A DNA stretch of 64,000 nt from Mucilaginibacter lappiensis (GCF_900155965.1 NZ_FTMG01000014.1:1-64000); one strand, 5' to 3'. Shown: positions 26,216 to 34,939, numbered from the stretch's first letter. Notes: generated from the sequence alone by a model not told the origin. Numbers and translations are program-made.

Positions 26216-26374
26216 GGTGGGTAAGGCCTCTACGCTTTACCCTTCTTTCGGCTTGTTATTTATTTTACCCAGCAATCACGGTGGAATGGTAATAAATCCG
26301 TTAACCAATTGTCAAATAACCATCCTCCTTTTACACCTTTTGCTTTTATTGTATATTCACAAAAAATTTATGTT

Positions 26375-26803
26375 ATGACGCTTTATAGCTTTCTTCAGCA
26401 TCTTCATTCTGGTTTCAGGTACATTGTAGTTGTGCTTGTTATTGTGGCAGCCCTGTTGGCGCTTCTTGGTCTTACAGGTAAAAAACCTTATATCGATGGA
26501 AACCGCAAGCTTAACCTGTTTGCCATGATCTCGGTGCATACACAATTGCTTATTGGTATTGTGCTGTATTTTGTAAGCCCGCTGGTACAGTTTAGTAAAG
26601 ACACCATGAAAAACCCGGCGACCCGCTATTTTACTGTAGAGCACTGGGTTATGATGGTTATTGCCATTGTGTTGATCACCATTGGCCACAGCAAATCAAA
26701 AAAAGCAGCTACTCCCGAAGAAAAGCACAAAGCTATTTTTGTGTTTTATATACTAGGCTTGATCATTATTTCAAGCGGTATCCTATTAATTCCACGAGGC
26801 TAA
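26375..26803 (+). CDS. Four-helix membrane protein, cytochrome-b-like
   Basis: A 142-residue integral membrane protein. I start it at the ATG at 26375 (MTLYSFLQHLHSGFRYIV); the 22 codons upstream look like non-coding extension. Four helices lie at about 14-33, 48-67, 86-106 and 118-137. Several His lie in or near helices (LQHLHSG, SVHTQLL, EHWVMM, GHSK), which is why relatives are often labelled cytochrome b, though heme binding is unproven. It lies just before the trp leader; whether it shares anything with trp is doubtful, since trp has its own promoter. Confidence 0.65.
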   Translation: MTLYSFLQHLHSGFRYIVVVLVIVAALLALLGLTGKKPYIDGNRKLNLFAMISVHTQLLIGIVLYFVSPLVQFSKDTMKNPATRYFTVEHWVMMVIAIVLITIGHSKSKKAATPEEKHKAIFVFYILGLIIISSGILLIPRG

Positions 26804-26836
26804 TAGGATTTAGCAAATAAATAATTTCAGAAAAAA

Positions 26837-26866
26837 TTTGACAATTCAAATTTCTTTCTAAATTTG
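26837..26866 (+). promoter_or_regulatory. Promoter of the trp operon
   Basis: TTTG (26837-26840), 18-nt spacer, TAAATTTG (26859-26866): an exact match to both halves of the Bacteroidota housekeeping promoter. Transcription should begin around 26872-26876, that is at the ATG of the leader peptide. Confidence 0.75.
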
Positions 26867-26874
26867 TGACCACG

Positions 26875-26952
26875 ATGATTAAAAGCACTCATAAAAACAG
26901 CTGGTGGCACCAATTAAGTTTGGCAGCCGGTTGCGTTTTTAGTCAGAGATAA
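26875..26952 (+). CDS. trpL: trp operon leader peptide
   Basis: A 25-codon ORF, MIKSTHKNSWWHQ followed by LSLAAGCVFSQR, with two adjacent Trp codons at positions 10-11 (26902-26907). It lies between a strong promoter and an intrinsic terminator in front of trpE. Ribosomes that stall at the Trp codons when charged tRNA-Trp is scarce would leave GCCGGTT (26926-26932) free. That segment can pair with AACCCGGC (26979-26986), the left arm of the terminator, and so prevent termination. This is classic transcription attenuation. The start codon is almost at the predicted 5' end of the RNA. Confidence 0.85.
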   Translation: MIKSTHKNSWWHQLSLAAGCVFSQR

Positions 26953-26977
26953 CTAATCAATTGTAAACCTAAATAGG

Positions 26978-27012
26978 AAACCCGGCGACCCCAATTCGCC
27001 GGGTTTTTTTGT
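26978..27012 (+). terminator. trp attenuator terminator
   Basis: Stem AAACCCGGCGA (26978-26988) and TCGCCGGGTTT (26996-27006), 7-nt loop, then a run of seven T. It lies 26 bp after the leader stop and 24 bp before the trpE start codon, so it is a regulated terminator rather than an operon end. Confidence 0.9.
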
Positions 27013-27035
27013 TTAATACACTTTTTGAAAATAAC

Positions 27036-28445
27036 ATGAACAAATTTAAAATAACTACTACCCATAAAAAGCTACTTGCCGATACCACCACGCCGGTAAG
27101 CATTTATCTGCGTCTGCGCGATGTATTCCCGAATTCGCTGCTGCTGGAGAGCTCGGACTATCACAGCCGCGAAAACAGCTTAAGCTATATATGTTGCGAA
27201 CCTATTGCCGGCCTGGTATTAAATAATGGCATCCTCAAAAAAACATATCCCGACGGCAGCCAGGAAACCCACGAAGCAGGCTCCTTTGATCTGATCGACC
27301 AGATTAACCAGTTTATAGCCAGTTTTGATACTGATGCCAATCCGGGTAAGATCATTTCAAACGGGTTATTTGGTTATTTTACCCATGAGGCGGTGGAGCA
27401 CTTTGAAACCATCAAGCTCAAAAAAAGCAGCGATACCGCCAGGCAGATCCCGGTGATGCAGTATCATGTTTACCGCTACATCATCGCTATTGACCATTTT
27501 AAAAACGAACTCTATATTTTCCATAACCAGGCAGAAAACGGTCCTACCAACGGCGGTATCGAAAAACTGGAATACCTCATCAAAAACAAAAACTTCCCCG
27601 AGTATAGCTTTAAGAGCAAGGATGCCGAGCAATCAAACCTCACCAACGAAGAGTTTATTGCCATTGTTGAAAAAATGAAGCAGCATATTTACCGGGGTGA
27701 TGTGTTCCAGATAGTACCTTCAAGGGCATTTTCACGTACCTTTCAGGGTGATGAATTTAATGTATACCGCGCCCTGCGGTCTATCAACCCATCGCCATAC
27801 CTGTTTTATTTTGACTTTGGCGATTTCCGCATTTTTGGTTCATCGCCCGAGGCGCAGATCACCATCAAGAATAACGTAGCTAGCATATTCCCTATCGCCG
27901 GCACCTTTAAACGCAGCGGCGATGATATAAAAGACGCCGAAATAGCCCGTAACCTCGAGAACGATCCCAAGGAATCGGCCGAGCATGTAATGCTGGTCGA
28001 CCTGGCCCGCAACGATTTGAGCCGACATTGCGAACAGGTACATGTTAAGGCTTTTAAAGAGGTCCAATACTATTCACACCTCATACACCTGGTATCGCAT
28101 GTAAGCGGCAAATTACTGCCGGGCGTATCATCCTTTAAAATTGTAGGCGACACCTACCCTGCGGGCACGCTGAGCGGCGCGCCAAAATACCGGGCCATGG
28201 AAATTATCGACGAAAATGAGAAAGCCAAACGCAGTTTTTACAGCGGAGCCATTGGTTACCTGGGTTTCAACGGCGATTTTAACCATGCCATCATGATCCG
28301 CTCGTTCCTCAGCAAAAATAACACGCTGCATTACCAGGCCGGTGCGGGCATTGTAGCCGGTTCCATAGCCGAAAGTGAACTCAGGGAAGTGGATACCAAA
28401 ATATCGGCGCTCAGAAGAGCTGTAGAACTGGCGGAGGAACTTTGA
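27036..28445 (+). CDS. trpE: Anthranilate synthase component I
   Basis: A 469-residue chorismate-binding enzyme. I start it at the ATG at 27036 (MNKFKITTTHKKLL), because the earlier in-frame codons lie in the attenuator. The N-terminal regulatory half includes LLESSDYHS, the region that binds Trp for feedback inhibition. The catalytic half has QIVPSRAF, SPEAQ, PIAGTFKR, EHVMLVDLARND and GTLSGAPK motifs, and GAIGY and AGAGIVAGS near the end. It makes anthranilate from chorismate with TrpG. It is controlled by the upstream leader and attenuator. Confidence 0.96.
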   Translation: MNKFKITTTHKKLLADTTTPVSIYLRLRDVFPNSLLLESSDYHSRENSLSYICCEPIAGLVLNNGILKKTYPDGSQETHEAGSFDLIDQINQFIASFDTDANPGKIISNGLFGYFTHEAVEHFETIKLKKSSDTARQIPVMQYHVYRYIIAIDHFKNELYIFHNQAENGPTNGGIEKLEYLIKNKNFPEYSFKSKDAEQSNLTNEEFIAIVEKMKQHIYRGDVFQIVPSRAFSRTFQGDEFNVYRALRSINPSPYLFYFDFGDFRIFGSSPEAQITIKNNVASIFPIAGTFKRSGDDIKDAEIARNLENDPKESAEHVMLVDLARNDLSRHCEQVHVKAFKEVQYYSHLIHLVSHVSGKLLPGVSSFKIVGDTYPAGTLSGAPKYRAMEIIDENEKAKRSFYSGAIGYLGFNGDFNHAIMIRSFLSKNNTLHYQAGAGIVAGSIAESELREVDTKISALRRAVELAEEL

Positions 28446-28556
28446 ACGGTTGCGGGATGCCGGTTGCCGGAGCTTGCATGAATAAGCAACGCAGTGAGCA
28501 TTCCGTTGTTAGAATTTAGAAATTAGGATTTAGAACTTCCTTTTAAGGATTAAAAA

Positions 28557-29126
28557 ATGAGCAAGATATTAATAATTGACAATTACGATTCCTTTACCTA
28601 TAACCTGGTGCATTTGGTTAATGAGCTTGGCCTGCAATGCGAAGTTTGGAGGAACGATAAATTTGCCCTGAGCGATGTGGACGCTTTTGACAAGATCATC
28701 CTGTCGCCGGGACCTGGTATACCCTCAGAAGCAGGCTTGTTACTGGAGGTAATCGAAAAATACGCCCCTACCAAAAGCATATTTGGCGTGTGCCTGGGGC
28801 AACAAGCCATTGCCGAAGTATTTGGCGGCAGTTTGTACAACCTGAGTCAGCCGATGCACGGGGTAGCCACTCCCATCAAGGTAACCAACCCACAAGAGGA
28901 GCTTTTTAAGGGCCTTCCAGACAGCTTTAAGGTTGGTCGTTATCATTCATGGGTAGTGAGCAACAAAGATCTGCCAGAGACGCTGCAAATAACTGCTATT
29001 GACGAGGAGGATAACTCCATCATGGCCCTGGCTCATCGTGAATATGATGTACGGGGGGTACAATTCCATCCGGAATCTATACTTACCGAGTACGGCAAAG
29101 AAATGATGTACAACTGGTTGAGTTAA
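28557..29126 (+). CDS. trpG: Anthranilate synthase component II (glutaminase)
   Basis: A 189-residue class I glutamine amidotransferase. Oxyanion motif SPGPGIP near 50-56, nucleophile Cys79 in GVCLGQQA, and the catalytic His171 and Glu173 in QFHPESILT. It hydrolyses glutamine and channels ammonia to TrpE. Such subunits sometimes also serve aminodeoxychorismate synthase; the position after trpE argues for tryptophan. It follows trpE by 111 bp containing a low-complexity TTTAGAA stretch. trpD, which usually comes next, is absent. Confidence 0.94.
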   Translation: MSKILIIDNYDSFTYNLVHLVNELGLQCEVWRNDKFALSDVDAFDKIILSPGPGIPSEAGLLLEVIEKYAPTKSIFGVCLGQQAIAEVFGGSLYNLSQPMHGVATPIKVTNPQEELFKGLPDSFKVGRYHSWVVSNKDLPETLQITAIDEEDNSIMALAHREYDVRGVQFHPESILTEYGKEMMYNWLS

Positions 29127-29169
29127 TACAAGCGCAAAAATGATAACTTTGCGTTAACACAAATCCATG

Positions 29170-29290
29170 CGTCATTGCGAGGCACGAAAGCCCCACCCAA
29201 CCCTCCCCGGAAGGGAGGGCCCTAAAATATTTTCCAAAGTCTCCCCTTCCGGGGGAGATTTAGAGGGGGCTTTCGTGCCTCGCAATGACG
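29170..29290. repeat. Inverted repeat between trpG and trpC
   Basis: Perfect 25-bp arms (29170-29194 and 29266-29290, CGTCATTGCGAGGCACGAAA type). They frame CCTCCCCGGAAGGGAGG (29202-29218) and a CTCCCC...GGGGGAG palindrome. It lies inside the trp transcription unit where trpD would usually be. Related words occur at 25865-26215; a single CGTCATTGCGAGGCAC arm lies at 34798-34813. Confidence 0.85.
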
Positions 29291-29309
29291 ATTTTTAGTT
29301 TTTGACCTC

Positions 29310-30092
29310 ATGAACATACTTGATAAAATAGTTGCCCATAAAAAAAAGGAAGTAGCATCTGCAAAAAAACGCGTTTCCTATGTTGAACTGGAAGAGTCGG
29401 AATATTTTCATCGCGAAACCTATTCCTTCAAAGAGTTTTTACTGGATCCGGAACGCAGTGGCATTATTGCCGAATTTAAGCGCAAATCGCCCTCCAAAGG
29501 CATTATTAATGATAAGGTAAGGGTCAGCGCCGTTACCAATGGCTATGCCGGCGCGGGTGCCTCCGCCCTGTCGGTTTTAACCGATCGCAACTTTTTTATG
29601 GGTCGTAAGGCCGACCTGGTAAAAGCCCGATCAGTCAATAATATCCCTATCCTGCGTAAGGATTTTATGATAGACGAGTACCAGGTGATTGAAGCCAAAG
29701 CATTAGGTGCCGACATTATTTTGCTGATAGCCGCCATACTTACCCCTGCCGAAATTGATACCATGGCCACACTGGCTAAAAGCATAGGCCTGAATGTGCT
29801 GCTGGAAGTACATAACCTGGAAGAGCTGGAACGCAGCATCCACCCTAAACTGGATGCTATTGGCGTAAATAACCGCAACCTGGCTGATTTTACCGTATCT
29901 GTAGAAACCTCATATGAACTGGCCAAACATATCCCGGCAGAGTTTATGAAAATATCTGAGAGCGCCATCAGCGATCCGGAAACTATCCGCCATTTGAAAC
30001 TGGCGGGCTTCAATGGGTTCCTGATCGGTGAAACTTTTATGAAACAAGCCGACCCCGCGCAGGCCATGCGCGATTTTGTAGCCCAGTTATAA
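29310..30092 (+). CDS. trpC: Indole-3-glycerol-phosphate synthase
   Basis: A 260-residue (beta/alpha)8-barrel. Signature motifs: IIAEFKRKSPSKG with the catalytic Lys, VLTDRNFFMG, ILRKDFMIDEYQV with the second catalytic Lys, GVNNRNLADF and SESAISDP, then FLIGETFM at the phosphate site. It closes the indole ring from carboxyphenylamino-deoxyribulose phosphate. It is the third trp gene of this cluster; trpF, trpB and trpA do not follow it. Confidence 0.95.
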   Translation: MNILDKIVAHKKKEVASAKKRVSYVELEESEYFHRETYSFKEFLLDPERSGIIAEFKRKSPSKGIINDKVRVSAVTNGYAGAGASALSVLTDRNFFMGRKADLVKARSVNNIPILRKDFMIDEYQVIEAKALGADIILLIAAILTPAEIDTMATLAKSIGLNVLLEVHNLEELERSIHPKLDAIGVNNRNLADFTVSVETSYELAKHIPAEFMKISESAISDPETIRHLKLAGFNGFLIGETFMKQADPAQAMRDFVAQL

Positions 30093-30712
30093 ACAGGCCC
30101 GGAAAAACTTTTTAAACCTTAAATTTTAACAAATTCTGGCTCAAAAACAGGGTAAAATGGGTCGAAAACCACCTCAGAAACCTTCATTTTAACACTTTTT
30201 AACAAACTTCAACACGATTTTGAAGCCTTTTGAAAGCTTTAAAAAGTATTAATTTATTGATTATCAAATAACAGCGTACCAAACGATCCGTTTGTGCCCT
30301 TGTTTCTTTAACCAAAGAGCCCGGTTTTCTGAGTAGAAAGCCGGGCTCTTTGATGTATATAAATATACGAAAAATTGAGAGCTCGTACAAGCATATTCTT
30401 CAATATGTCATTGAGCGTAGCGTGGCAATCGCATGCTATACAGAGCGAAGCTCCGCTGCCGCGGGCTTTCAGCCCGTGGTGATCATGGCTTCAGCTTTCA
30501 GCCAAAACTAAAGCTGGAAGCTTTAACCATGCCACCCACGAGATACGCTGCACTAATCTCGTGGGAGCACAATACATAGTTCAATAATAGATCCTTCGTT
30601 CCTCAGGATGAGAAATCATAGTAAATCACCCTCTTCCCATCAATCCTCACCTGTCGGTTTTGTTCTATTTTCCCATTCCATGGGCATTTAATTTTGATAA
30701 AAAATAAAGATC
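30093..30712. other. 620-bp intergenic region with hairpins
   Basis: No gene seen. It holds a hairpin at 30313-30352 (arms CAAAGAGCCCGG and CCGGGCTCTTTG, 4-nt loop, no T run on either side) and a smaller one, CAAACG-ATC-CGTTTG, at 30280-30294. A cluster of repeat fragments at 30410-30580 includes CGGGCTTTCAGCCCG, an AGCTTTCAGC/AAGCTGGAAGC pair and CCACGAGAT/ATCTCGTGG. It marks the end of the trp unit, although no canonical terminator was found. Confidence 0.6.
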
Positions 30713-31558
30713 ATGAACAATCAGGAAAACACTAAAAAACAAATATTGGTACTTGGTGGTACCGGAAAAACCGGTAGTCGTATTGTTAGTAAGCTACAGC
30801 AAATGAACTGGCCCGTACGTATCGGCAGCCGTAACGCAGCCATCCCTTTTGACTGGAACGATCAGAACACCTGGGCTGCCGTGCTACAGGGCATCGATTC
30901 CGTTTATATCGCTTACCAGCCCGACCTGGCCGTTCCTGGAGCTACGGATACTATCCGCAACCTGACTCAATTGGCCGTTAAAAGTGGGGTTACCTACCTG
31001 GTACTGCTATCGGGCCGAGGCGAAGAAGAAGCACAGGCCTGCGAAAAGATCGTGATGGATGCCGGTGCCGACTGGACCATTTTACGCGCCAGCTGGTTTT
31101 GCCAGAATTTTAGCGAAGGCTATCTACTGGATCCTATCCTGGCCGGATATGTGTCCCTGCCCGTAGGCAAGGTACCCGAACCTTTTATTGATGTGGATGA
31201 TATTGCCGATGTAGCCGTGGCAGCTTTGACCACTGACGGGCATGCCGGGCAATTATATGAACTAACAGGTCCCCGCTTGTTGACCTTCCGCGATGCCGTA
31301 CAGGAAATAGCGGCCGCGCTTAAACAGCCTGTTCAATATCAACAAATTTCGATGGATGATTATAAGGCTATGATGCGGGAGTACCAGATCCCTGATGATT
31401 ATATGTGGCTCATCAGTTACCTGTTCACCGAGGTGCTGGATGGCCGAAATGCCAGCCTGGCAGATGGCGTGCAGCGTGCATTGGGCCGCAAACCCACCGA
31501 TTTTTCTGAATATATCCGGAAGGCTATAGCTGCAGGGATGTGGCAGGTTACGGCATAA
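30713..31558 (+). CDS. NmrA-like NAD(P)-binding protein
   Basis: A 281-residue atypical short-chain dehydrogenase. The nucleotide-binding motif GGTGKTGSR (GxxGxxG) is at about 15-23, with a Rossmann fold, YLVLLSGRGEE, and RASWFCQNFSEG as in NmrA/azoreductase-like reductases. It lacks the YxxxK catalytic pair of classical SDRs in the expected place, as is usual for this subgroup. It may be a redox sensor or a quinone or small-molecule reductase. Single gene, closed by a long inverted repeat. Confidence 0.85.
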   Translation: MNNQENTKKQILVLGGTGKTGSRIVSKLQQMNWPVRIGSRNAAIPFDWNDQNTWAAVLQGIDSVYIAYQPDLAVPGATDTIRNLTQLAVKSGVTYLVLLSGRGEEEAQACEKIVMDAGADWTILRASWFCQNFSEGYLLDPILAGYVSLPVGKVPEPFIDVDDIADVAVAALTTDGHAGQLYELTGPRLLTFRDAVQEIAAALKQPVQYQQISMDDYKAMMREYQIPDDYMWLISYLFTEVLDGRNASLADGVQRALGRKPTDFSEYIRKAIAAGMWQVTA

Positions 31559-31570
31559 TTCAAACAAAAT

Positions 31571-31705
31571 AAAAAGTGTGTCATTTCGACGAGGAACAAG
31601 GAGAAATCTTCTGAGACATGCAATTGAAGCCTTGCTTTACGCAGAAGATTTCTCCTCACTCCACCGTTTTGCCCATCGCTGTTTGTCAAAATGACACACT
31701 TTTTT
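31571..31705. terminator. Long nested inverted repeat, bidirectional terminator
   Basis: Outer arms AAAAAGTGTGTCATTT (31571-31586) and AAATGACACACTTTTT (about 31689-31704), inner arms GGAGAAATCTTCTG (31600-31613) and its complement (31642-31655). A and T tracts outside allow termination on both strands. It separates the convergent NmrA and M57 genes. It looks like a repeat element that doubles as a terminator. Confidence 0.75.
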
Positions 31706-31721
31706 TAAGTTGTGCTCGGTT

Positions 31722-32624
31722 CTATTTTTTCACCGGGTAAAGCGATTCGATAGCTACTACATCGCTCACCGTAAACGGACGGTCGGTGCCATCGCTGCAG
31801 GCTAGCATCCATGATCCGGGTTCGCCGCCTATAGGGGTGCCCGGTATATAAAAAGCAAGGCCGCCTTCGTCAACAGGTAATTTAAAGAAAGCCTGTAATA
31901 TCCCTATCCACGAAGAAGTATCATAACCGCAGCTATAGGCCCTGTTTTGAAAATCGGTATGCCTGAAACCTATAGCATGTCCTATTTCGTGCGCAATAAC
32001 GGTGGTGAGCTCGCCCTTATCCTGAAAATTTTTAGTATACCGGGAACTATTCAATGCAATAGGCGTTGCCGGTCTGCCGTCGGCCCCCGGAAACCCTGAT
32101 GATTGGCCCAGAATGTTAGGATCGCCAAACTGTTGCCCCTGGATCAATATATCCTCCTTATCGGTTGAAGCCGAATCCAATAACGTAAAAGTAAGCGTTA
32201 AACCCAAGTCATTATACCGTTTGATGGCATTCTTAGCTGCCGTGGTAAATACCTGCAGCGATTCACCCGCGCTCACCTTCACCTTGATGGCATTAGTTAA
32301 CCCCGTAACAATAAACAGGGTGCGATATTGTTCTGTTACGGGCTTTTTGAATATTACCTCGTTCACATGCTGGCTCTGAAAATCCAGATCGGCCTGTTTC
32401 AATAAAATATCCCCTTCCACAATAAAGCCCCCGTTAACCCTCACGGCGTTAACCGGCGAAAATCCGGCTTTAGCAATACTTAATTGCTCGTCCTGGGTAA
32501 GTGCTTTGCTTGCAACCTGCGGCCCGGCCGGGGTACTATTCTTTTTACAGCCAGCTGCTGCCATGATGGCTAATAAAGCCGCCAGAATAATTGTTTTTTG
32601 ATGTAGTAATGATTTGTTTTTCAT
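31722..32624 (-). CDS. M57-type metalloprotease lipoprotein
   Basis: A 300-residue lipoprotein. A lipobox-like AAAGC ends the N-terminal signal (Cys at about 26, then KKNS). The zinc signature HEIGHAIGFRHTD near 212-224 gives HExxHxxGxxH, the form of the dual-action M57 (HEIGH) family of Bacteroidota. Upstream of it a VxVSAG-like pro-region of about 110 residues may be an inhibitory segment. It is likely surface- or periplasm-anchored; the substrate is unknown. Single gene. Confidence 0.87.
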   Translation of the reverse strand: MKNKSLLHQKTIILAALLAIMAAAGCKKNSTPAGPQVASKALTQDEQLSIAKAGFSPVNAVRVNGGFIVEGDILLKQADLDFQSQHVNEVIFKKPVTEQYRTLFIVTGLTNAIKVKVSAGESLQVFTTAAKNAIKRYNDLGLTLTFTLLDSASTDKEDILIQGQQFGDPNILGQSSGFPGADGRPATPIALNSSRYTKNFQDKGELTTVIAHEIGHAIGFRHTDFQNRAYSCGYDTSSWIGILQAFFKLPVDEGGLAFYIPGTPIGGEPGSWMLACSDGTDRPFTVSDVVAIESLYPVKK

Positions 32625-33029
32625 TTTTAGTCGGTAAATAATAATTCGTTATAATAAATAGACAATTACTTATAGAGCAATAAACATAACAATTTTTATT
32701 ACACAACTTTAAAAATGCACAACTTGAATAAATATTAATAACCAATAGTTAATAAAAAAACATAAGATTAATCCCCTCTTGAGAGAGGGCGCGTGAGATT
32801 GTGTAGAAGCAGGGGTGTGTTTCATGAAGCGGAGAACACACCCCTCCTCCCTCTAAAGAGGGGAATCACACCGCCTCTTGTTATAACTATGTTTACCCTC
32901 GCTCATAATGTTAGATTACTCTAAAAGAATAAATTCCGAAGGCTTAAACTATCTTCGCGATTTATCATCCTAATGATATAATGGATGCCCTATTAATATC
33001 CATTTTTATATACCCCAAAATCCTGCACC
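32625..33029. other. AT-rich intergenic with G-rich hairpin
   Basis: No gene. The region is AT-rich apart from 32772-32870. There CCCCTCTTGAGAGAGGG and the inverted CCCTCTAAAGAGGGG, plus GGGGTGTGT and ACACACCCC, make a nested hairpin of the type common in Bacteroidota intergenic DNA. Promoters of the flanking divergent genes should lie on either side. Confidence 0.55.
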
Positions 33030-33785
33030 ATGAAACTCAAATCACTTTTTTTATTACTTATTTTATTAGGTCCCGCCCCATTTTGCAAAGCCCAGATCTT
33101 TAGCGGTGGCCAGCAATTGAGCACAAAACCTATCGATGTTACTAACGAACAGATCATGCTGTTCCTTTTTCTCAACGGCAATATCCCGGTTGATAATAAT
33201 TTAAACGGCAAAGCACTTTACCGCGATCAGTTTGATGGTTTTGATAATACCGGCAAATTAAAATCTATCGGCAACACCACTTTTACCTATTACGACCGCT
33301 TTAGCTGGGAGGAGAATTTCGGTAAGATCAAATCCATCGGCCAAATACAGTTTACCTATTACGATCGCTTTGACATGGACAATATAGGCAAGCTTAAAAC
33401 CGTAGGCGGCATCCAGATATCCTGGTACGACAGGTTTGACCGTACTGAGCTTTTGGGTAAGCTTAAATCAGTGGGAGATATGCCAGTAACCTACTATGAT
33501 GCATTGGATGGCCGGGAAAATACTGGCCGGATAAGGTCCATTGGTAATACGGTATTTACTTATTACGGCAGATTTAATAATGATTATATAGGCAAGCTTA
33601 AATCCATCGGCAGCAATTTGATCACTTATTATTACAATGGTACTGATAGCAATGCTATATACAGTAAATTAAGATCAATCGGTGGTGCGAGGATCATCTA
33701 TTTTGATGAGTATGACCCCGACGAAAGCCAGGGCAAGATCAAGGCTATTACCGGTTCTTTTACTGGCCCTGAGAGTCAGTTTTAA
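33030..33785 (+). CDS. Exported protein with eight 22-24-residue repeats
   Basis: A 251-residue protein with a signal peptide (to about residue 22, CKAQ). After about residue 74 it consists of eight tandem repeats of 22-24 residues, each starting GKLKSIG or a variant and followed by a FTYYDRF-like strand. The last repeat is short. The regular aromatic strand and acidic turn suggest a beta-solenoid or a MORN-like sheet. I know no function for it. Its final 26 bp overlap the convergent EamA gene. Confidence 0.7.
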   Translation: MKLKSLFLLLILLGPAPFCKAQIFSGGQQLSTKPIDVTNEQIMLFLFLNGNIPVDNNLNGKALYRDQFDGFDNTGKLKSIGNTTFTYYDRFSWEENFGKIKSIGQIQFTYYDRFDMDNIGKLKTVGGIQISWYDRFDRTELLGKLKSVGDMPVTYYDALDGRENTGRIRSIGNTVFTYYGRFNNDYIGKLKSIGSNLITYYYNGTDSNAIYSKLRSIGGARIIYFDEYDPDESQGKIKAITGSFTGPESQF

Positions 33786-34653
33786 AACGCAGATTCATAG
33801 CGGCAATGGCCACAATAATGAGCGCTACACCCGCCCATTGTATGGGCATTACTATTTCGTTGAGAATGAAGTGCGCAAATAAGATGGATACGGGTATCTC
33901 TACCGAAGATACGATGCTGCCCAGGCCGATACCCGTTTTAGGCAAACCTTTGGTAAACAGCAGGGGCGGCAATATGGTACCAAACAGGGCCAGGAAAGCA
34001 CCCCATTTCCAGATCACCGACAAATTAAAGTGCCGGATAAGCTCCACGTTCCAGAAAATAACGATGGCTAATAATCCACCCAAAACCAGGTACATACTCC
34101 GTTTTACACCGGGTAAATGCAGGGCAACTTTGTTTGACGAATACATAGCCACCGTATAGCTCACAGCCGATAAAAGACCGAACATTAAGCCGCGAACGTT
34201 AAAGGCTACCCGGGCATCAAAAATATTGGTGGCCAGTAAGGTACCAGCTATCACGATGAGTGCGGCGATGATCTTTTTGGCTTCGGGCACCTGCCGGGTA
34301 AGCACCCACTCCAGGATGATGCCCATCCAAACGGTTTGCATCAATAAAATAATACAGACAGATACCGGCAGGTATTGAACAGACAAGTAATAAAAAGTAC
34401 TGGTAAGCCCAAGGGAAGTGCCGGCCAGCAACATTTTTAGCTGTGGATTTTTATCGCCGGCAGGTGCTACTGTCTTTTGCTTTTTGCCAAACAAGCCCAT
34501 GATGAGCAAAACCACAAAGCCGATAAAAAATTGCGAAAAGGTGATCTCGCCGGTATGATAACCCTGGTCGTGAGCAATTTTTACAAAAGTGGCCAATACT
34601 CCATAACTTGCTGCTCCCAGCGCCACCAACAGTATCCCTCTTATCTTTTCCAT
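33760..34653 (-). CDS. EamA/DMT-family transporter
   Basis: A 297-residue inner-membrane protein with ten helices in two five-helix EamA repeats. Typical features are GAASYGVLATFVK at the start and the second-repeat opening GLMFGLLSAVSYTVAMY. Drug/metabolite transporters of this type export amino acids or other small metabolites; the substrate cannot be inferred. Single gene; its 3' end overlaps the repeat protein gene by 26 bp. Confidence 0.88.
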   Translation of the reverse strand: MEKIRGILLVALGAASYGVLATFVKIAHDQGYHTGEITFSQFFIGFVVLLIMGLFGKKQKTVAPAGDKNPQLKMLLAGTSLGLTSTFYYLSVQYLPVSVCIILLMQTVWMGIILEWVLTRQVPEAKKIIAALIVIAGTLLATNIFDARVAFNVRGLMFGLLSAVSYTVAMYSSNKVALHLPGVKRSMYLVLGGLLAIVIFWNVELIRHFNLSVIWKWGAFLALFGTILPPLLFTKGLPKTGIGLGSIVSSVEIPVSILFAHFILNEIVMPIQWAGVALIIVAIAAMNLRFKTDSQGQ

Positions 34654-34939
34654 AGTATGTTATCGTGGCGCAAAGGTCAGCCAAAGTCGCCACAAAAAAC
34701 GTTTACAAATGTTGATATTTTGGGAATATTGCTTTTTAATGAAATGGGCAACTATTCTATGGGCTTGCTTTTGAAGCTGATGGAAAATTATACGCGCGTC
34801 ATTGCGAGGCACTGTTGGAGTTGAGCTTGAATCGGTGAACTCAATAAAAAAAGCCTTCGGCATTTATACCAAAGACTTACTTTACGAAGACCAAAACAAT
34901 TGGTTGCGATTTATTTAAACAGGGGTTTCTTTTCGTTTA
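34654..34939. other. Intergenic, solitary repeat arm
   Basis: No gene seen. It contains CGTCATTGCGAGGCAC at 34798-34813, one arm of the element found between trpG and trpC, without its partner, so it is probably a decayed copy. Confidence 0.5.

Noticed and set aside
27009..27035. Upstream start for trpE
   Set aside because: These codons lie in and just after the T run of the attenuator; the family N-terminus begins at the later ATG at 27036.
30313..30352. Hairpin with GC-rich stem as a terminator or second attenuator after trpC
   Set aside because: There is no T run on either strand and no leader ORF with repeated amino-acid codons; listed only as a hairpin.
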